A stretch of DNA of 64,000 nucleotides, from assembly GCA_009746045.1 (NCBI GenBank), contig RPFO01000132.1:606590-670589 (forward strand). Reading direction: 5' to 3'. Source of the DNA: Mesostigma viride. Taxonomy: Eukaryota; Streptophyta; Mesostigmatophyceae; Mesostigmatales; Mesostigmataceae. Below, one piece after another: positions 33,401 through 44,758 of this stretch. Positions within the stretch are counted from its first letter, which is position 1. Each line of letters begins with the position of its first letter. The notes under the pieces are model-generated. The model searched no databases. It saw nothing but the letters and a program-made list of their open reading frames with translations, and was not told the origin of the DNA. A program made the position numbers and the translations under genes.

Positions 33401-36400
33401 GCCCGCCTGGGACTTTGGCAGGGAGACTGCACGGCCCATGGCGGGCGCCGCGTTGTGGCACGACAGCGGGTCGCTCGACCCGAGTTGGGTCGACCCAAGC
33501 TGACTCGTCCCGACATAGCCCGCGGTGGCCGACTGGGAGCTACTGAACTGTCCCGTGTTCAACTGTCCACTGGTATATTGCCCTGAGTTGTACTGGCCCG
33601 TGTTGAACTGGAAAGTGTTGTGCTGGCCGGTCATGTTCTGGCTCTCACCGCCGGGCGTGTTCAACCCTCCATCCGCGGCCATCGCGGCGTCCCTCAGCAG
33701 CGCTGTCACGCGCAGCGCGTGCAGTGGCATGGTCTCCGTCACGCAGCGCCCGGGCACGCGCACGTCCAGCAGGTGGCGCCGCACCGCACCGCCCGACCCG
33801 TACCCCAGCAGCCAGACGACCGTAGTCGACGAGGGGAGCAGACCGATCAGCGAACGAGCCGCCGCCACCTGGCACCCACCATCCTCGCTCCCGCTGCCCG
33901 TCGCGTACGCGTCTGATTTTCCGACCCCGCACCCTGACACGGAGAGCCCCACGCTGCTTGTAGACTCGTACCTGGACCCGCCACCACCGCCGTGGGCGCT
34001 GCCATCCGGCACCACCCCGATGCCATCCCCGTTTGAGCCGAACCGTCCCGACATCTTGGCCGCGTCCTCCCCTGCAGGGATCATGAACACGTCTTCGATG
34101 AAGGCGATCACGAGCTGGCAGCGACAACCACCGGCAGCGGGCACAGGGGCGGGCGCCGCGTGGTGGCTAGGCGAAGCACGCGGGTTGTTGCTGCCTGCGC
34201 TGGTCCCTGCGCTGTTGATCTCTGCCCCGGACCTGGGGGTTGTCCGGATGTTTGGCGGACGGGTGACTGCCGAGTTCCCATGGGTAGTGGCGCTTGTGCC
34301 CGGTGAGGCGCCTGCAACGGCAAGCTCGTTGATGTTGTTCAGCGTGCTGAAATTGCTGCTGTCGTTGCTGTAGCCGCCATTGCTCATACCGCCGTTGCCA
34401 TTTCTAACGTTATGGTTACTGTTGTTGTTGCCACCCGTGCTGGCCACGATGCAAGCGCCACCATTGGCCACGACCGCACGCAGCGCCGTCGCCAGCGAGG
34501 TAGCGTCGGCCGCCTCCAGCACATGCAGGCCCTGGTCCCTGAGTCGCTCCCGCAGCAGCGACCGGCCAACCGCGCCGCTCATGGCCAGTATCACACACGA
34601 CTTGTGAACGTTGGCGTCCGCACCGCTGGCCCCCGTCATCTCCTTGCTACGATCCAGCCACCGGCGCCACTGCCGGCTGGGCCTGGTCCCTGGGAGGTTC
34701 GTCGGCGTGATGGGTGCCTGAACGCACGCGTTGCCTACCGTCAGCCCGGCGAGAGGGCTCCGATTGGCCGGCGGGCTGCGGCCTGTGATGGGGCTCTCGG
34801 CAGACCGGACTACCGCCCCGCTGTTCACGATGTTGATGGTCATGCGACGCGCATCCTTGGACTCCCGGGTCTGGCCATCGAGCTGGAGGGACAAGCGGGG
34901 CTGTCGCTGGTGGACGTCGGTGAGCGACAGGCCGCTGCCAGATGTCAAGTTCTCGCTGGTGCCGCCGTCGCCCGCGCTGAACGAGTACCACTCCAGGGAC
35001 CCTCCGGAAAGCGCGCGGTGCAGCTCCATCGCCCCGGATTTATCGTCCAGGGGGAGGGCAAGCGCCGGGTAGTTGGCGTCGGTGCCGGCCGGGTCGGCGA
35101 GCCGCAGCACCATGGAGAAGGCGACGAGCGTGCCGGGCCCCTCCTTGTCGACGATGGCGAGCGAGCCGCCCATGAGGCGAACGAGCGACTGGATGATGGA
35201 CAAGCCGAGGCCTGGGGGGAGGCGGAAGGGGGGGGGGGAGGGGGGGGGAGAAAGTGATGGCAAAGAGGCATGGAGACCAGGATTCGTAAGCACCTGGACG
35301 GCAAAGAAAGCCAGGCAGCAAGCGGGGCCCGGGGGGGCCGAGCAAACCGCCAGCTCGGCATCACGAACAGTACATTGTGACATTCAACTGCGGCAGAGGC
35401 TGTGGAGAGTGCCCAGTAGAAAGGATACGTAGTGCATGTAGTGCATGAAGTGCATGTTTATACACGTAGTACTACAGTCGGCAGTAGGACGCCGTGAGCC
35501 CTTACGCAGCATCTTCCAAGCCAACCACCTGCAACGCTTGAGGATTGCAACATCCATTATTACTCTGGCGCTGGCGATGATCTATCGCAATCTCCCAACA
35601 GAGGCGTGTGGCTGATCCATGAAGTGACGGGTTCAGAGCAAAGCTAACCAGACCAGATGCACTCTCTTTTTTGCCACTCACCCGTGCCACCAAAGCGCCT
35701 CGTCGTGCTGTCGTGATCACCAGCAAAACCCGCACAAGAGCGGCGGGGCAGGACACGCCGATCGAACAAGGGAGGGGAGATGGCGCCACAATGGATGTGC
35801 ACACAACGGACACGTGGCAGGGTGATGTTAGCCACCCAGCAAGTCCACAGGAGTTTGTGCTTCATCATCAATCTGAGCGAAGCCATCACAAAATTGAACA
35901 TCTTTCAGTGTGGCATCATGAAACCTGCTCTAGTTCACAAACTGCAATACGGAGGCAAGGGAAAAAAAAGGCCCATCCAGAACATCTTACAGGCCTAGCT
36001 AGCCACAGGAAGTTATGGACCTAACAAGCTAATCGAGCAAAGGGATACGCAGGCTGGTGACATCACTTGAAACCCAGCGCACATCCAGCGCCACCGCCAT
36101 GACGGGGGATGTGACCACGCATGACTTCTGTGGCCCAAGCCACCCACACCGACATCAAGCCGGGGGGGTATGGAACATGCTGTAACACTTGGGAAAGTGT
36201 GCATAATTGTTTTAAAATGCAAACCAAATCAGCAGCCCACCTGTTGTCAGCCTGCACGAACGGCTGGAAAACGGCGTCGCGCTTGCGAGGGCTGATGCCG
36301 ACACCTGAGTCATCCACCTCGCAGTCCAGCTGCACGCACGGAATGCCCTGGAACTTGCACGCGGGGCAGGTGCAGTCCGGGATGTTGAGGCCTCCGGATT

Positions 36401-39400
36401 CCCCAGACCTGCCTGAGACGCCGTTCAAGCTCATGTCAAACGAGACAGCCCCCCGCCGCTTGTTGCCGGCAGGGCAGGCCGGGTGGTGCGGCAGGCTGGC
36501 GCCATCGTTGCGGCGCGTGGCCTTGACGCGGATGATGACGTGGCCCTGGAGCGTGAACTTGGTTGCGTTGGAGACGAGGTTGGAGAAGACCTGCGTGAGC
36601 CGCAGCTCGTCGCCCACCACCCATGTGGGAACTGCGTCGTCTACATCCAGAACCAGCTCCAGCTTCTTGCTGGCGCACGTCACGCCGAAACTGGGGAGGG
36701 GTAGAAAGGGGGGATGGAGGGAGATGAGCCAGCCAATTATATAAATGTCAGGTAAGACAGACATGAGGCACTTATAGATGAAGTGACATGGGAAGGGTGA
36801 CGGAAAAGGCATGGAGAATGAAAGGGATGAAGCACACTTCGCAGCAAGGTGAAAGCTGCCCGCACGTTAATTGGGATAGAAATTGTTTAATCCATTTCCT
36901 GATGCCGATCAACTCCTATTCTTCCGAAAAACGATTTCCTAGGGGTCATCAATTATTCCAGCCTATTGGCAAACCTAATTCAAACTGCTCTCTGATCAAA
37001 CTTGCACGTTTTGGCTTGATCCTATTTCTTAAATCATTTCTTTGTTTGAACATTTCTTTTATTAGTCTTTTACAAGAAGCTCACCACTACCTGCGTAACT
37101 ACACCTACAACTTAGGTAACTACACCTACACCTTTGGACAACATTGCCCATGATGTCAGCCATCAATTATTGATTCCCTAGTTTCAACTTTACTCCTATT
37201 TCCAACTGAAACACGTTAGTGTATCATTACGATTATGAAATCTTAGTTAACAAGAGCATAAGTCTAGTCCTCTGATGTGCTCATTTTGCTTGAGTAAAGC
37301 CACCGCATCTAAAAAAACTTAGATCCAGAGTTCAAGGTTAATATTGACCTTTATAGTGTGGCCTTATAACCAACTTCACCGCCAGCACAAGTCATTTGCA
37401 AAAGGAAACCTTCAAGCGATGTAGTTTTAGGAGACCCAACCCCTTTTCCCCTGTCCCGGCATCACTCACAGTCGCGAGACGTTCTCCAGCACGCCCACGA
37501 GGTTGAAGCTGTTCTCGTCGAGCGTGAGCCGGCGGCTCTCGATCTTGGACAGGTCGAGCAGGTCGTTCACGATCTGCAGCAGCGTGTAGCTGGACAGCTT
37601 GACGAGCACGAGCGACTCGATGTGCTCCGGCTTGAGGTCGCTTTCCTCCAGCAGCAGGTCCACGTACCCGCAGATGCCCGTCATGGGCGTGCGCAGCTCG
37701 TGCGACACTGGGGAGATCCAAGAGCGCGTGGATCGTCCATCATTGCAAAAGTAGGCACAGAAAGAAAGGTTAGCTACCAGGGAATCTACAAACGGTAAAA
37801 GACTTCACGCCCATGGAACAGAGAGTGGAGTGGGATAGTCAAGGCAACTCTATTTGCTTGACAGGACGTGGCATCAAAACTGTGCGGGTGGTTATATGGC
37901 CTGGGTGGATGTCTGCGCCATTTCTATGAATTATATAAAATATTGCAACAAACAAGGAAACAGGAAAGCAAAGAAACAGACCCCCTAGAATAGCCCTCCA
38001 GAGTCATCCTGACAGGGATGCAACACTGGGCCCCACTCAGGAACAGGTTCTTGGCCCCCACTCACTGTTGGCCAGGAACAGGCTCTTGGCGGCGTTGGCC
38101 TCCTTTGCCATGGCCGCCTGCTCCTCTGCCCGGTCGCGCGCCGCCAGGTAGTCCTGGTTAACTGCAGCCAGCTTGTTCTTTAGCATGACCTGGGTTAGTG
38201 GGAAAGGCCACAGGGACAGGTGCCGGGTGGGGTAGCGATAGGCGTCATCCATATTCCACAATGTATCATAATTACGGGGTATTCATCAAAGAACGCCTGT
38301 TATGGAGCTAAACATCAAACCTCGATCAAGTTACACCTAAAACGTCAAAAGAAAGTTAGATGTCCAAAACCGACCCAACCACGCCAATACCCCCGACACG
38401 CGCCCACCAGCACAAGGACAACCCTTAGGAGCGCCCTGCACCACGCCTGTCCACCACCCTAGGGGCACCACCATCAGGAGCACCACCCTTAGGAGGGCAC
38501 CCACCTCGCGGGAGACGCGTGACGTGGACTGAATCGTGAGCAGGACGCCGCCGATAAAGAGCGCCGACGCGACCGTGATGAGAACGATGCGGCTGATGCG
38601 CGTGGCCTCGTCCACCTCGGCATAGATGCTAGACCGCGGGATGAGCAGGACGGTATACAGGTGCACCTCGATCTGCTTAATGCGGCGGCAGTCGATAAAG
38701 AAGTGCGTGCCACCGATGACCACCGTCTGGCCGAGCCGAGGCTCGCACGCGTCCGTCATGTTGCCTGTGGAGGGTGTTCGAGAAGCAGTGCACAAGAGCA
38801 GGGGTTTCAACACGGTGGAGGGTGTTCGAGAAGCAGTGCACAAGAGCAGGGGTTTCAACACGGTGGAGGGTGTTCGAGAAGCAGTGCACAAGAGCAGGGG
38901 TGTCAACACGGTGGAGGGTGTTCGAGAAGCAGTGCACAAGAGCAGGGGTTTCAACACGGTGGAGGGTGTTCGAGAAGCAGTGCACAAGAGCAGGGGTTTC
39001 AACACGGTGGAGGGTGTTCGAGAAGCAGTGCACAAGAGCAGGGGTGTCAACACGGTGGAGGGTGTTCGAGAAGCAGTGCACAAGAGCAGGGGTTTCAACA
39101 CGGTGGAGGGTGTTCGAGAAGCAGTGCACAAGAGCAGGGGTTTCAACACGGTGGAGGGTGTTCGAGAAGCAGTGCACAAGAGCAGGGGTGTCAACACGGT
39201 GGAGGGTGTTCGAGAAGCAGTGCACAAGAGCAGGGGTTTCAACACGGTGGAGGGTGTTCGAGAAGCAGTGCACAAGAGCAGGGGTTTCAACACGGTGGAG
39301 GGTGTTCGAGAAGCAGTGCACAAGAGCAGGGGTTTCAACACGGTGGAGGGTGTTCGAGAAGCAGTGCACAAGAGCAGGGGTTTCAACACGGTGGAGGGTG

Positions 39401-42400
39401 TTCGAGAAGCAGTGCACAAGAGCAGGGGTTTCAACACGGTGGAGGGTGTTCGAGAAGCAGTGCACAAGAGCAGGGGTGTCAACACGGTGGAGGGTGTTCG
39501 AGAAGCAGTGCACAAGAGCAGGGGTTTCAACACGGTGGAGGGTGTTCGAGAAGCAGTGCACAAGAGCAGGGGTTTCAACACGGTGGAGGGTGTTCGAGAA
39601 GCAGTGCACAAGAGCAGGGGTTTCAACACGGTGGAGGGTGTTCGAGAAGCAGTGCACAAGAGCAGGGGTTTCAACACGGTGGAGGGTGTTCCAGAAGAAA
39701 CCAAGCAGAAACAGGGTTTACAGAATCTGGTGTTGCTCCGCGTCATGTATAAGCCGCACAGTTCATACATGAAGGGCCGTTCCTTCGTTTGGTGGGAGGC
39801 CAAGGGCCACTCCCATGATGCTCCACTGCTTCTATTTTCTCTACTTTGATACCACTCGCTAGTATCGCTGCCATCGTTGGTATTACAAACAGTATTTTAC
39901 CAGGTACTGCCAACATAATTACTTTTGCTAGAGAAAGGTACCAATAAATCCCGTATTTTAGGTCCCCCACCGTCAGGCCCCGCGATGCGGCGCAGCAGGC
40001 GCGCCCCTCCCGCGATGATGGTGTTGTTGCTATTTTCGGCCTGCAGCTGCTGCGGGTCCTCGCTCGAGCTCGTGGTGAACACCGATCCGCTTGAGGCGCC
40101 AAACAGGTAGCCCTCGGGCGTGACGATAAATAGCTCACCGCCCCACAGGTCAAGGTCACGCATGAACCCCTCGACGATTGAGATGTCCGACGTGACGGAG
40201 ACAAACCCACGCCGGATCCCGTGGACCCGAACAGGTGCCACCGATACCAGGAGTAACTCCTTCAGAACAGTTTGGTCCAGGTCGACCCAGCGGGACGGAA
40301 TCACGAAGAAGGCTGGCGTGTCGTCCGTCTTGGCCTGCGTCTTCCGAAGGAGCGACTGCAGGCCGTCAAACAGGTACGGGTTGGTGTCGAGCGGGCCATA
40401 GACGGGTAGCTCGGTCGTCGGGTCGGCCAAAAACAGTGTTGAGTTGATGAGCTTGTCGTACTCGGTGGACGGCGCATTGATCACCTGCTCAAAGTCAAAC
40501 GTGCCGAACCAGGTGACCATGTAGGGGTCCAGGGAGGGGGCGGTGATAACCCCGATCGTGTAATGGTCATTGAAGAAGGAGATCGTGTGCGTCTCCGTGC
40601 GCAGCAGATTGGCGGTCGCAAAGTTGGCGTGCGTGATGTGCCGGCGCACAATCGGCTCGTCCCAGGCCCAGACAAGGGGGGAGGAGTAGATGGCGGCCGC
40701 GTACGTCGAGACGAGCTTGATCGAGTGGAGGACGGAGACGACGCCGTGCTCTGGAGGGTGGGGGGGGGAGGGTGGGGGGCAGGGGGGGGGGGAGATTTAT
40801 AGCAACGCGGGGGGGGGGGGGTGGGAAGGGGGTCGATAGCATGTACTTGACAGGTAATCTAAATTGTGAATAAGTAAAGATATTGGCGAGAGGAATTCAC
40901 AAGTATGCAATACAGGTATTATACAGTACCGTAGTGGCTATAAACTATTTACGAATAATGTTTACGAATACCCCCCCGAAAATGGTTGAAATCCGGGTTC
41001 ATTTTGGCCCGGAAATCATGAAACCCGGGGTACGCTTTGGGCGCCGCGCTGGCGTTTCCAGCGTCGCGCCGCGCCGCGCAGCGTTTTGCCGCGCATCACA
41101 TGGCCTCGAGCCTACTTTTTCGTGGTGGACCAATCCGGTCTCGAGGATTCGGCGCCAACTGTGAATAGCCTGATTGAAAAGGCAGACTCCCAAGTGGCCA
41201 AAGCAGTTTTGCCTCGCGCATTTTCGCCAATGGCCTAGTACTAGCGTTTGGCACAAACGGGGCCCAGGCCACGGAAATGTGCAAAACCGGGATGGAAAAC
41301 CCTCGGAAACAGGAAATCCGGGACCAAAACCCCTCGGAAATATAATTATTCGTAAATAGTTTATAGCCACTACGGTACTAAATAATGGTAGATATGATGA
41401 GGTTGAAAATATTTGTACTATTGGTAACCAGGATCAGGGACAAGGAGAATATGAGAAAGAGCAGGGTTTTAATAAAAACAGAACACCACGGGCCATGACC
41501 CAGAAATCTGGTTGTTGTTTTTTTAACTCGCTTTCATCTATGCACCAATTGATGTGCCATATAGGAGGAATAGCAGTAATTACGAGATGGGGAATAAGAG
41601 CACACCGTGATAACATGCTCTTACACCCTCAGAGATAACGTGACAGGAAGTTCCCCTTTCCAAGGCCCACACATGCATTTTGCTTGAGCCATTTACCACG
41701 CTTTCTATAGATACTGCTGCTGGCAGCAGCTTTTCAGGGTTCAAGCACATAGCTACGGCTTTGGAGCAAAGGTCTGGTAATAGCGCCGGTGCTGCTATTA
41801 CCTGTCACTTATGTACAGCCACGTTGTCGGCTCAGGTTAAGCCCTATCCACCTCATCAGGGCGACATCCCATTGGACAGTAATAATGGCCGTGGGCACGG
41901 AGATGCGATACTCAGACATAACCCATTCGCAATCACAAGAAAAAAGATAAAAAAGATCAAGTGATCAAGATATCACAAAAGATTCTGGTTCATAATATGT
42001 AATACGGTATCTGGACAGGCGGATGGGTTCCTCTGTATTCATTCACCAGAAAAGGTGCACCCTGCATTCCCTAGCTCTTGCCAAACAAGAGACAACAACG
42101 TACCTGTTTCGTTCAGCACGCTGATGCGGATGCGGTCGGAGAGCATCGAGATGGACGTGCTCATCTTCTGGTGGTAGAAGAGCATGTCCACCAGCATGAG
42201 CACGAGGATGCTCCCTCCCAAAATAGCCTGGCATGATCGCGGAGAGACGGAGAATGCAGCCTTGTTAGTTAGCGTGCGCCGAGCTGGCGGCCGATGTAGA
42301 CCAACGATCTGGGAAAATGCGGCGAAAATGTCTAATAAAAGTAGAATGCATCTAACCATGCCAAGTGCAAAAAAATCTGAGGGGATATAAAGTGGGCCGA

Positions 42401-42791
42401 GAATCTGGCACCATGTCGTTGAGAGTTCATCGCCGGCATAAGCCTACTTCCGAGCAGAAAACAAGCCTGCCATGCATTACGGCTGCCACCACCTGACTAC
42501 ACATGCCACACTTGAACACACCTGAATATATTTAGTTAACACAACCACACATATCACTCGGCGTGGCTAAGATCGCTACATGGCATGCTTGAACAGAGAA
42601 ATGCACTGTGCGTGGAGCACGGCAAAGGTCAGTGCCTTAAAACATAATTGGATGGGCGTATTGTCTCGTGGCCTTACCATCATGGCTAACCGGGCAAAGA
42701 GCACGGAGCTGCTTTCTTTCGGCCATAGCAGAGCTTTGAGCCGACTCGCGCCGCCAGCAAGCGGAATAGCCGCCGACGCAGAATAACCCAT
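27407..42791 (-). CDS. Hybrid histidine kinase, plant HK1-like, with two receiver domains (15 exons, 2150 aa)
   Basis: Exons in transcript order: 42678-42791, 42104-42227, 39971-40750, 38505-38764, 38066-38189, 37470-37707, 36241-36690, 35682-35707, 33095-35211, 32602-32790, 31203-31356, 29333-30831, 28799-28963, 28047-28200, 27407-27465. All junctions are GT..AG; the 6453 nt form one frame. Domains: membrane segment 1 (~30-56), extracellular loop (~57-396), membrane segment 2 (~398-418), H-box [13 protein letters not shown] (His470), N-box [13 protein letters not shown] (Asn588), G1 DDSGVG (674-678), G2 GGTGLGLSI (703-711), a degenerate receiver-like region (~909-1270), receiver 1 (E1411-D1412, phospho-Asp1472, Ser1504, Lys1526) and receiver 2 (E2019-D2020, Asp2078, Thr2110, Lys2132). 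The kinase core resembles the plant HK1 osmosensor family. The signal sensed is unknown. Low-complexity linkers, including an SKEG repeat (29580-29700), separate the receivers. No HPt domain is present, so a separate phosphotransfer partner is expected. Confidence 0.92.
27978..27998 (-). repeat. Copy of the exon-14 donor edge in intron 14
   Basis: In minus sense 'ggggtacctcaccagtgagtg' repeats the exon end 'ggatacctcagca|gtacgt' (junction at 28047), about 63 bp downstream of it, with a consensus donor of its own. Confidence 0.6.
28711..28798 (-). repeat. Copy of the exon-13 donor edge in intron 13
   Basis: In minus sense the sequence coding …ILMDLQ|GT at 28799 recurs at 28711-28741 with three changes, giving an ~88-bp tandem unit. 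The spacer ('gctcctagtgctagtatccc') also recurs in the corresponding intron of receiver 1. Confidence 0.8.
30832..31030 (-). repeat. Two extra copies of the exon-12 acceptor edge in intron 11
   Basis: The acceptor 'ccag|agcccatcaacat' (junction 30831) is repeated with junction equivalents at 30934 and 31022, each preceded by a G/C-rich tract in forward sense. The units are ~103 and ~88 bp. Confidence 0.8.
31165..31202 (-). repeat. Tandem copies of the exon-11 donor edge in intron 11
   Basis: 'ttcgtgacca|gtgagttgctggca' is followed by 'tttgtcacca gtgaggttgcaggca' and a third, more diverged copy. The unit is ~25 bp, and each of the first two has a usable GT. Confidence 0.8.
31375..32026 (-). 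repeat. (GAGAAT)n hexanucleotide array in intron 10
   Basis: About 108 nearly perfect copies. It ends 19 bp before the exon-11 acceptor, so in the transcript it reads as (ATTCTC)n, a pyrimidine-rich tract next to the 3' splice site. Long frames through it (poly-EN, poly-FS, poly-IL) are artefacts. Confidence 0.95.
32300..32601 (-). repeat. Two to three copies of the exon-10 donor edge in intron 10
   Basis: Copies of the …CATCCTCATGGACCTGCAG|GT edge start at 32530 and 32444, with a weak one near 32300. The unit is ~86 bp and related to that in intron 13. Confidence 0.8.
32945..32982 (-). repeat. Copy of the exon-9 donor edge in intron 9
   Basis: The exon end coding [11 protein letters not shown] (33095-33120) recurs as [11 protein letters not shown] about 150 bp into the intron, at roughly 76% nucleotide identity. 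Between the two lies an ~8-25 bp repeat (tcaccaaa/ccataaccaaacacag). Confidence 0.8.
38030..38056 (-). repeat. Copy of the exon-5 donor edge in intron 5
   Basis: 'gccaagaacctgttcctgag' repeats the exon end 'gccaagagcctgttcctggc' that codes AKSLFLA just before the H-box, lacking ~10 nt of it. Confidence 0.65.
38765..39693 (-). repeat. 48-bp minisatellite filling intron 3 of the histidine kinase
   Basis: Nineteen to twenty copies of a 48-bp unit (gtggagggtgttcgagaagc…). Sites that alternate t/g ('ggggtttcaac' or 'ggggtgtcaac') mark copy types. The array ends exactly at the exon-4 acceptor. The unit is a multiple of 3, so four frames are open over ~1 kb. The minus frame is continuous with exon 4, which makes intron retention partly translatable. 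Confidence 0.95.
40925..41379. mobile_element. 455-bp MITE with 35-bp perfect TIRs in intron 2 of the histidine kinase
   Basis: TIRs start AGTACCGTAGTGGCTATAAA and match perfectly for 35 bp (40925-40959 and 41345-41379). No coding capacity. Flanks (ttatac / aaataa) show no clear target duplication, so the superfamily is undetermined. Confidence 0.85.
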
Positions 42792-43689
42792 TGCACTATT
42801 CCTGGTTAATAACTCTACAGTCTCTCGCTGCAGCCATGTGCAATGCGAGTCTTGTCGTCATTATTTCCTGAAAAGTGTACCCATAGCTGCGTACGCGTCC
42901 ATGTATAGTTCTGCCCTTCCTAGACCTCCAACCGTCAGCCGTCGAAAATTCCATGGATGCAGTGACGCAGACAGCGCACAACCTTGCGACAAATGCTTTT
43001 GCGGAATATGCCTAACATTTTCGCTCGGTCGGGCATTTACCCTAGGCGCAAGCGCCCATTACCTTCACCATTAACTACCAATTGAAGGCGCCACAGTAAG
43101 CCAAGTGCCGGGAGAGCTGGCGCCTGCTACGAAATCTCCTTGTCGTTGCTTCAGTACACTCACTTTGCCTTATAACCTCCACGTCGCGCTGACAAGCAAG
43201 TCCACGCGCGCTTTCAAGGTGGTGTAAGGACGCATGAATCTCAGCATATGCCTGTAGAGCTGTCCTGATACCTGACGGTTTCGAATCTGCTCAGTAAATT
43301 TTTTTCACTTTACTGACTGGTCCTTTGACAAGGGCAACTTTTCGATTCACATTTCACGCGCGGATCCTCCTGCAAAAGAGTATCTTACACGTGGCCCTCC
43401 ATGCGAGATCCAGATTTTCAGTCAAAGCGGTCAAGCTATCAACACTTTTGGGTTGCATGATGTAGTTCAGAACTGCGTTTAGTGAGAACATGACAGATCA
43501 ATGGCATCAACAACAACCACAACAACATGGCAGATCCGAAACGGTGTTCGAAACGGTACTCCCATCTGGTTGTTGTCATCCTTGGCTGCTGATCCGAAAA
43601 TCCTTTTGTGGCTGGTAGTTGGATAAGAAAATACATGGATAATAGATCTCCAAAGCAATATTATCCTTAAGTGTATTAAAAAACAACTC
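42792..43689 (-). promoter_or_regulatory. Upstream region of the histidine kinase
   Basis: Sequence upstream of the proposed ATG (42791). No clear TATA box or other known element could be singled out, and no gene is seen. A non-coding 5' exon cannot be excluded. Confidence 0.3.
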
Positions 43690-44734
43690 TCTGCTTGGGC
43701 GCGGGTAGTTCCGGTGGGGCGCGGGTGGTTCCGGTGGCAAAACGCAGGGGAAGTGGCGCGGGGGGGGGAGCGGCCTCTGAGAAGTAAGGAATACTAAGCG
43801 GCAAAACGCAGGGGAAGTGGCGCGGGAGGGTAGTTCCGGTGGCAAACGCAGGGGAAGTGGCGCGGGGGGGGGGAGCGGCCTCTGAGAGGTAAGGAATACT
43901 AAGCGAAAATGCCACGTAGGGGCACAAAGAGAGACTGAACTGAATCGTACTGAGTTACCGCGAATGAGGGGAAGAAGGGCTAGGGGAGGGAAAGGAGTAG
44001 CGACGAATCGAGTGAACTGGAGACGAAAATGGGTCGTGGGGTGCCCGGAGCTGAGCTGTTCGAAGAGACGGGAAGACTCCTCGGGCTTGGGGGAGGATGA
44101 GAGTAGCAGCGAATAGAAGGAAAGGGAAACTGCTTGGGCGAGGGTAGTTCCGGTGGCAAACGCAGGGGAAGTGGCGCGGGGGGTGGGGGGTCCGTTTGGG
44201 TGGGGGGTGCGGGGGTGCGGGGTGCGGAGAATCGGCGGTGGGGGAAAAGCTGACGCGTGTGAGTTACCGCGAATGAAGGGAAGAAGGGCTAGGGCGAGGG
44301 TAGTTCCGGTGGCAAACGCAGGGGAAGTGGCGCGGGGGGGGGCGGCCTCTGAGAAGTAAGGAATACTAAGCGAAAATGCTTGGGCGCGGGTAGTTCCGGT
44401 GGCAAAACGCAGGGGAAGTGGCGCGGGGGGGGGGAGCGGCCTCTGAGAAGTAAGGAATATTAAGCGAAAATGCCACGTAGGGGCACAAAGAGAGACTGGA
44501 CTGAATCGTATTGCCGCAAATGAAGGGAGCGAGTTGCTGCAAATGAAGGGAAGAAGGGTTTGGGGAGGGGAAAGGAGTAACGACGAATCGAATGAACTGG
44601 AGACGAAAATGGGTCGTGGGGTGCCCGGAACTGAGAGCTGTTCGAAGAATCGGCGGTGGGCTGCCGGGGTGTGGGGGGGTCCGTTTGGGTGGGGGGGTGC
44701 GGGGGTGCGGGGTGCGGAATCGGCGGTGGGGGAA
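43690..44734. repeat. G-rich complex satellite
   Basis: A unit with 'gggtagttccggtggcaaa', 'cgcaggggaagtggcgcggg' and 'agcggcctctgagaagtaag' occurs about six times (near 43700, 43730, 43830, 44140, 44300 and 44390), mixed with two copies of a longer unit ('tccgtttgggtgggg' to 'aaaagctgacgcg', 44190-44260 and 44685-44745). No coding evidence. Confidence 0.8.
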
Positions 44735-44758
44735 AAGCTGACGCGTACGCGTCAGCTT
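44735..44758. repeat. 24-bp perfect palindrome
   Basis: AAGCTGACGCGT and its exact complement with no spacer, at the end of the G-rich satellite. Confidence 0.9.

Noticed and set aside
38337-39849. 488-residue minus frame and ~400-residue plus frames over the 48-bp repeat
   Set aside because: The unit length is a multiple of 3, so frames stay open. The minus frame merges with exon 4, but the exon-3 donor and exon-4 acceptor fit a spliced model much better.
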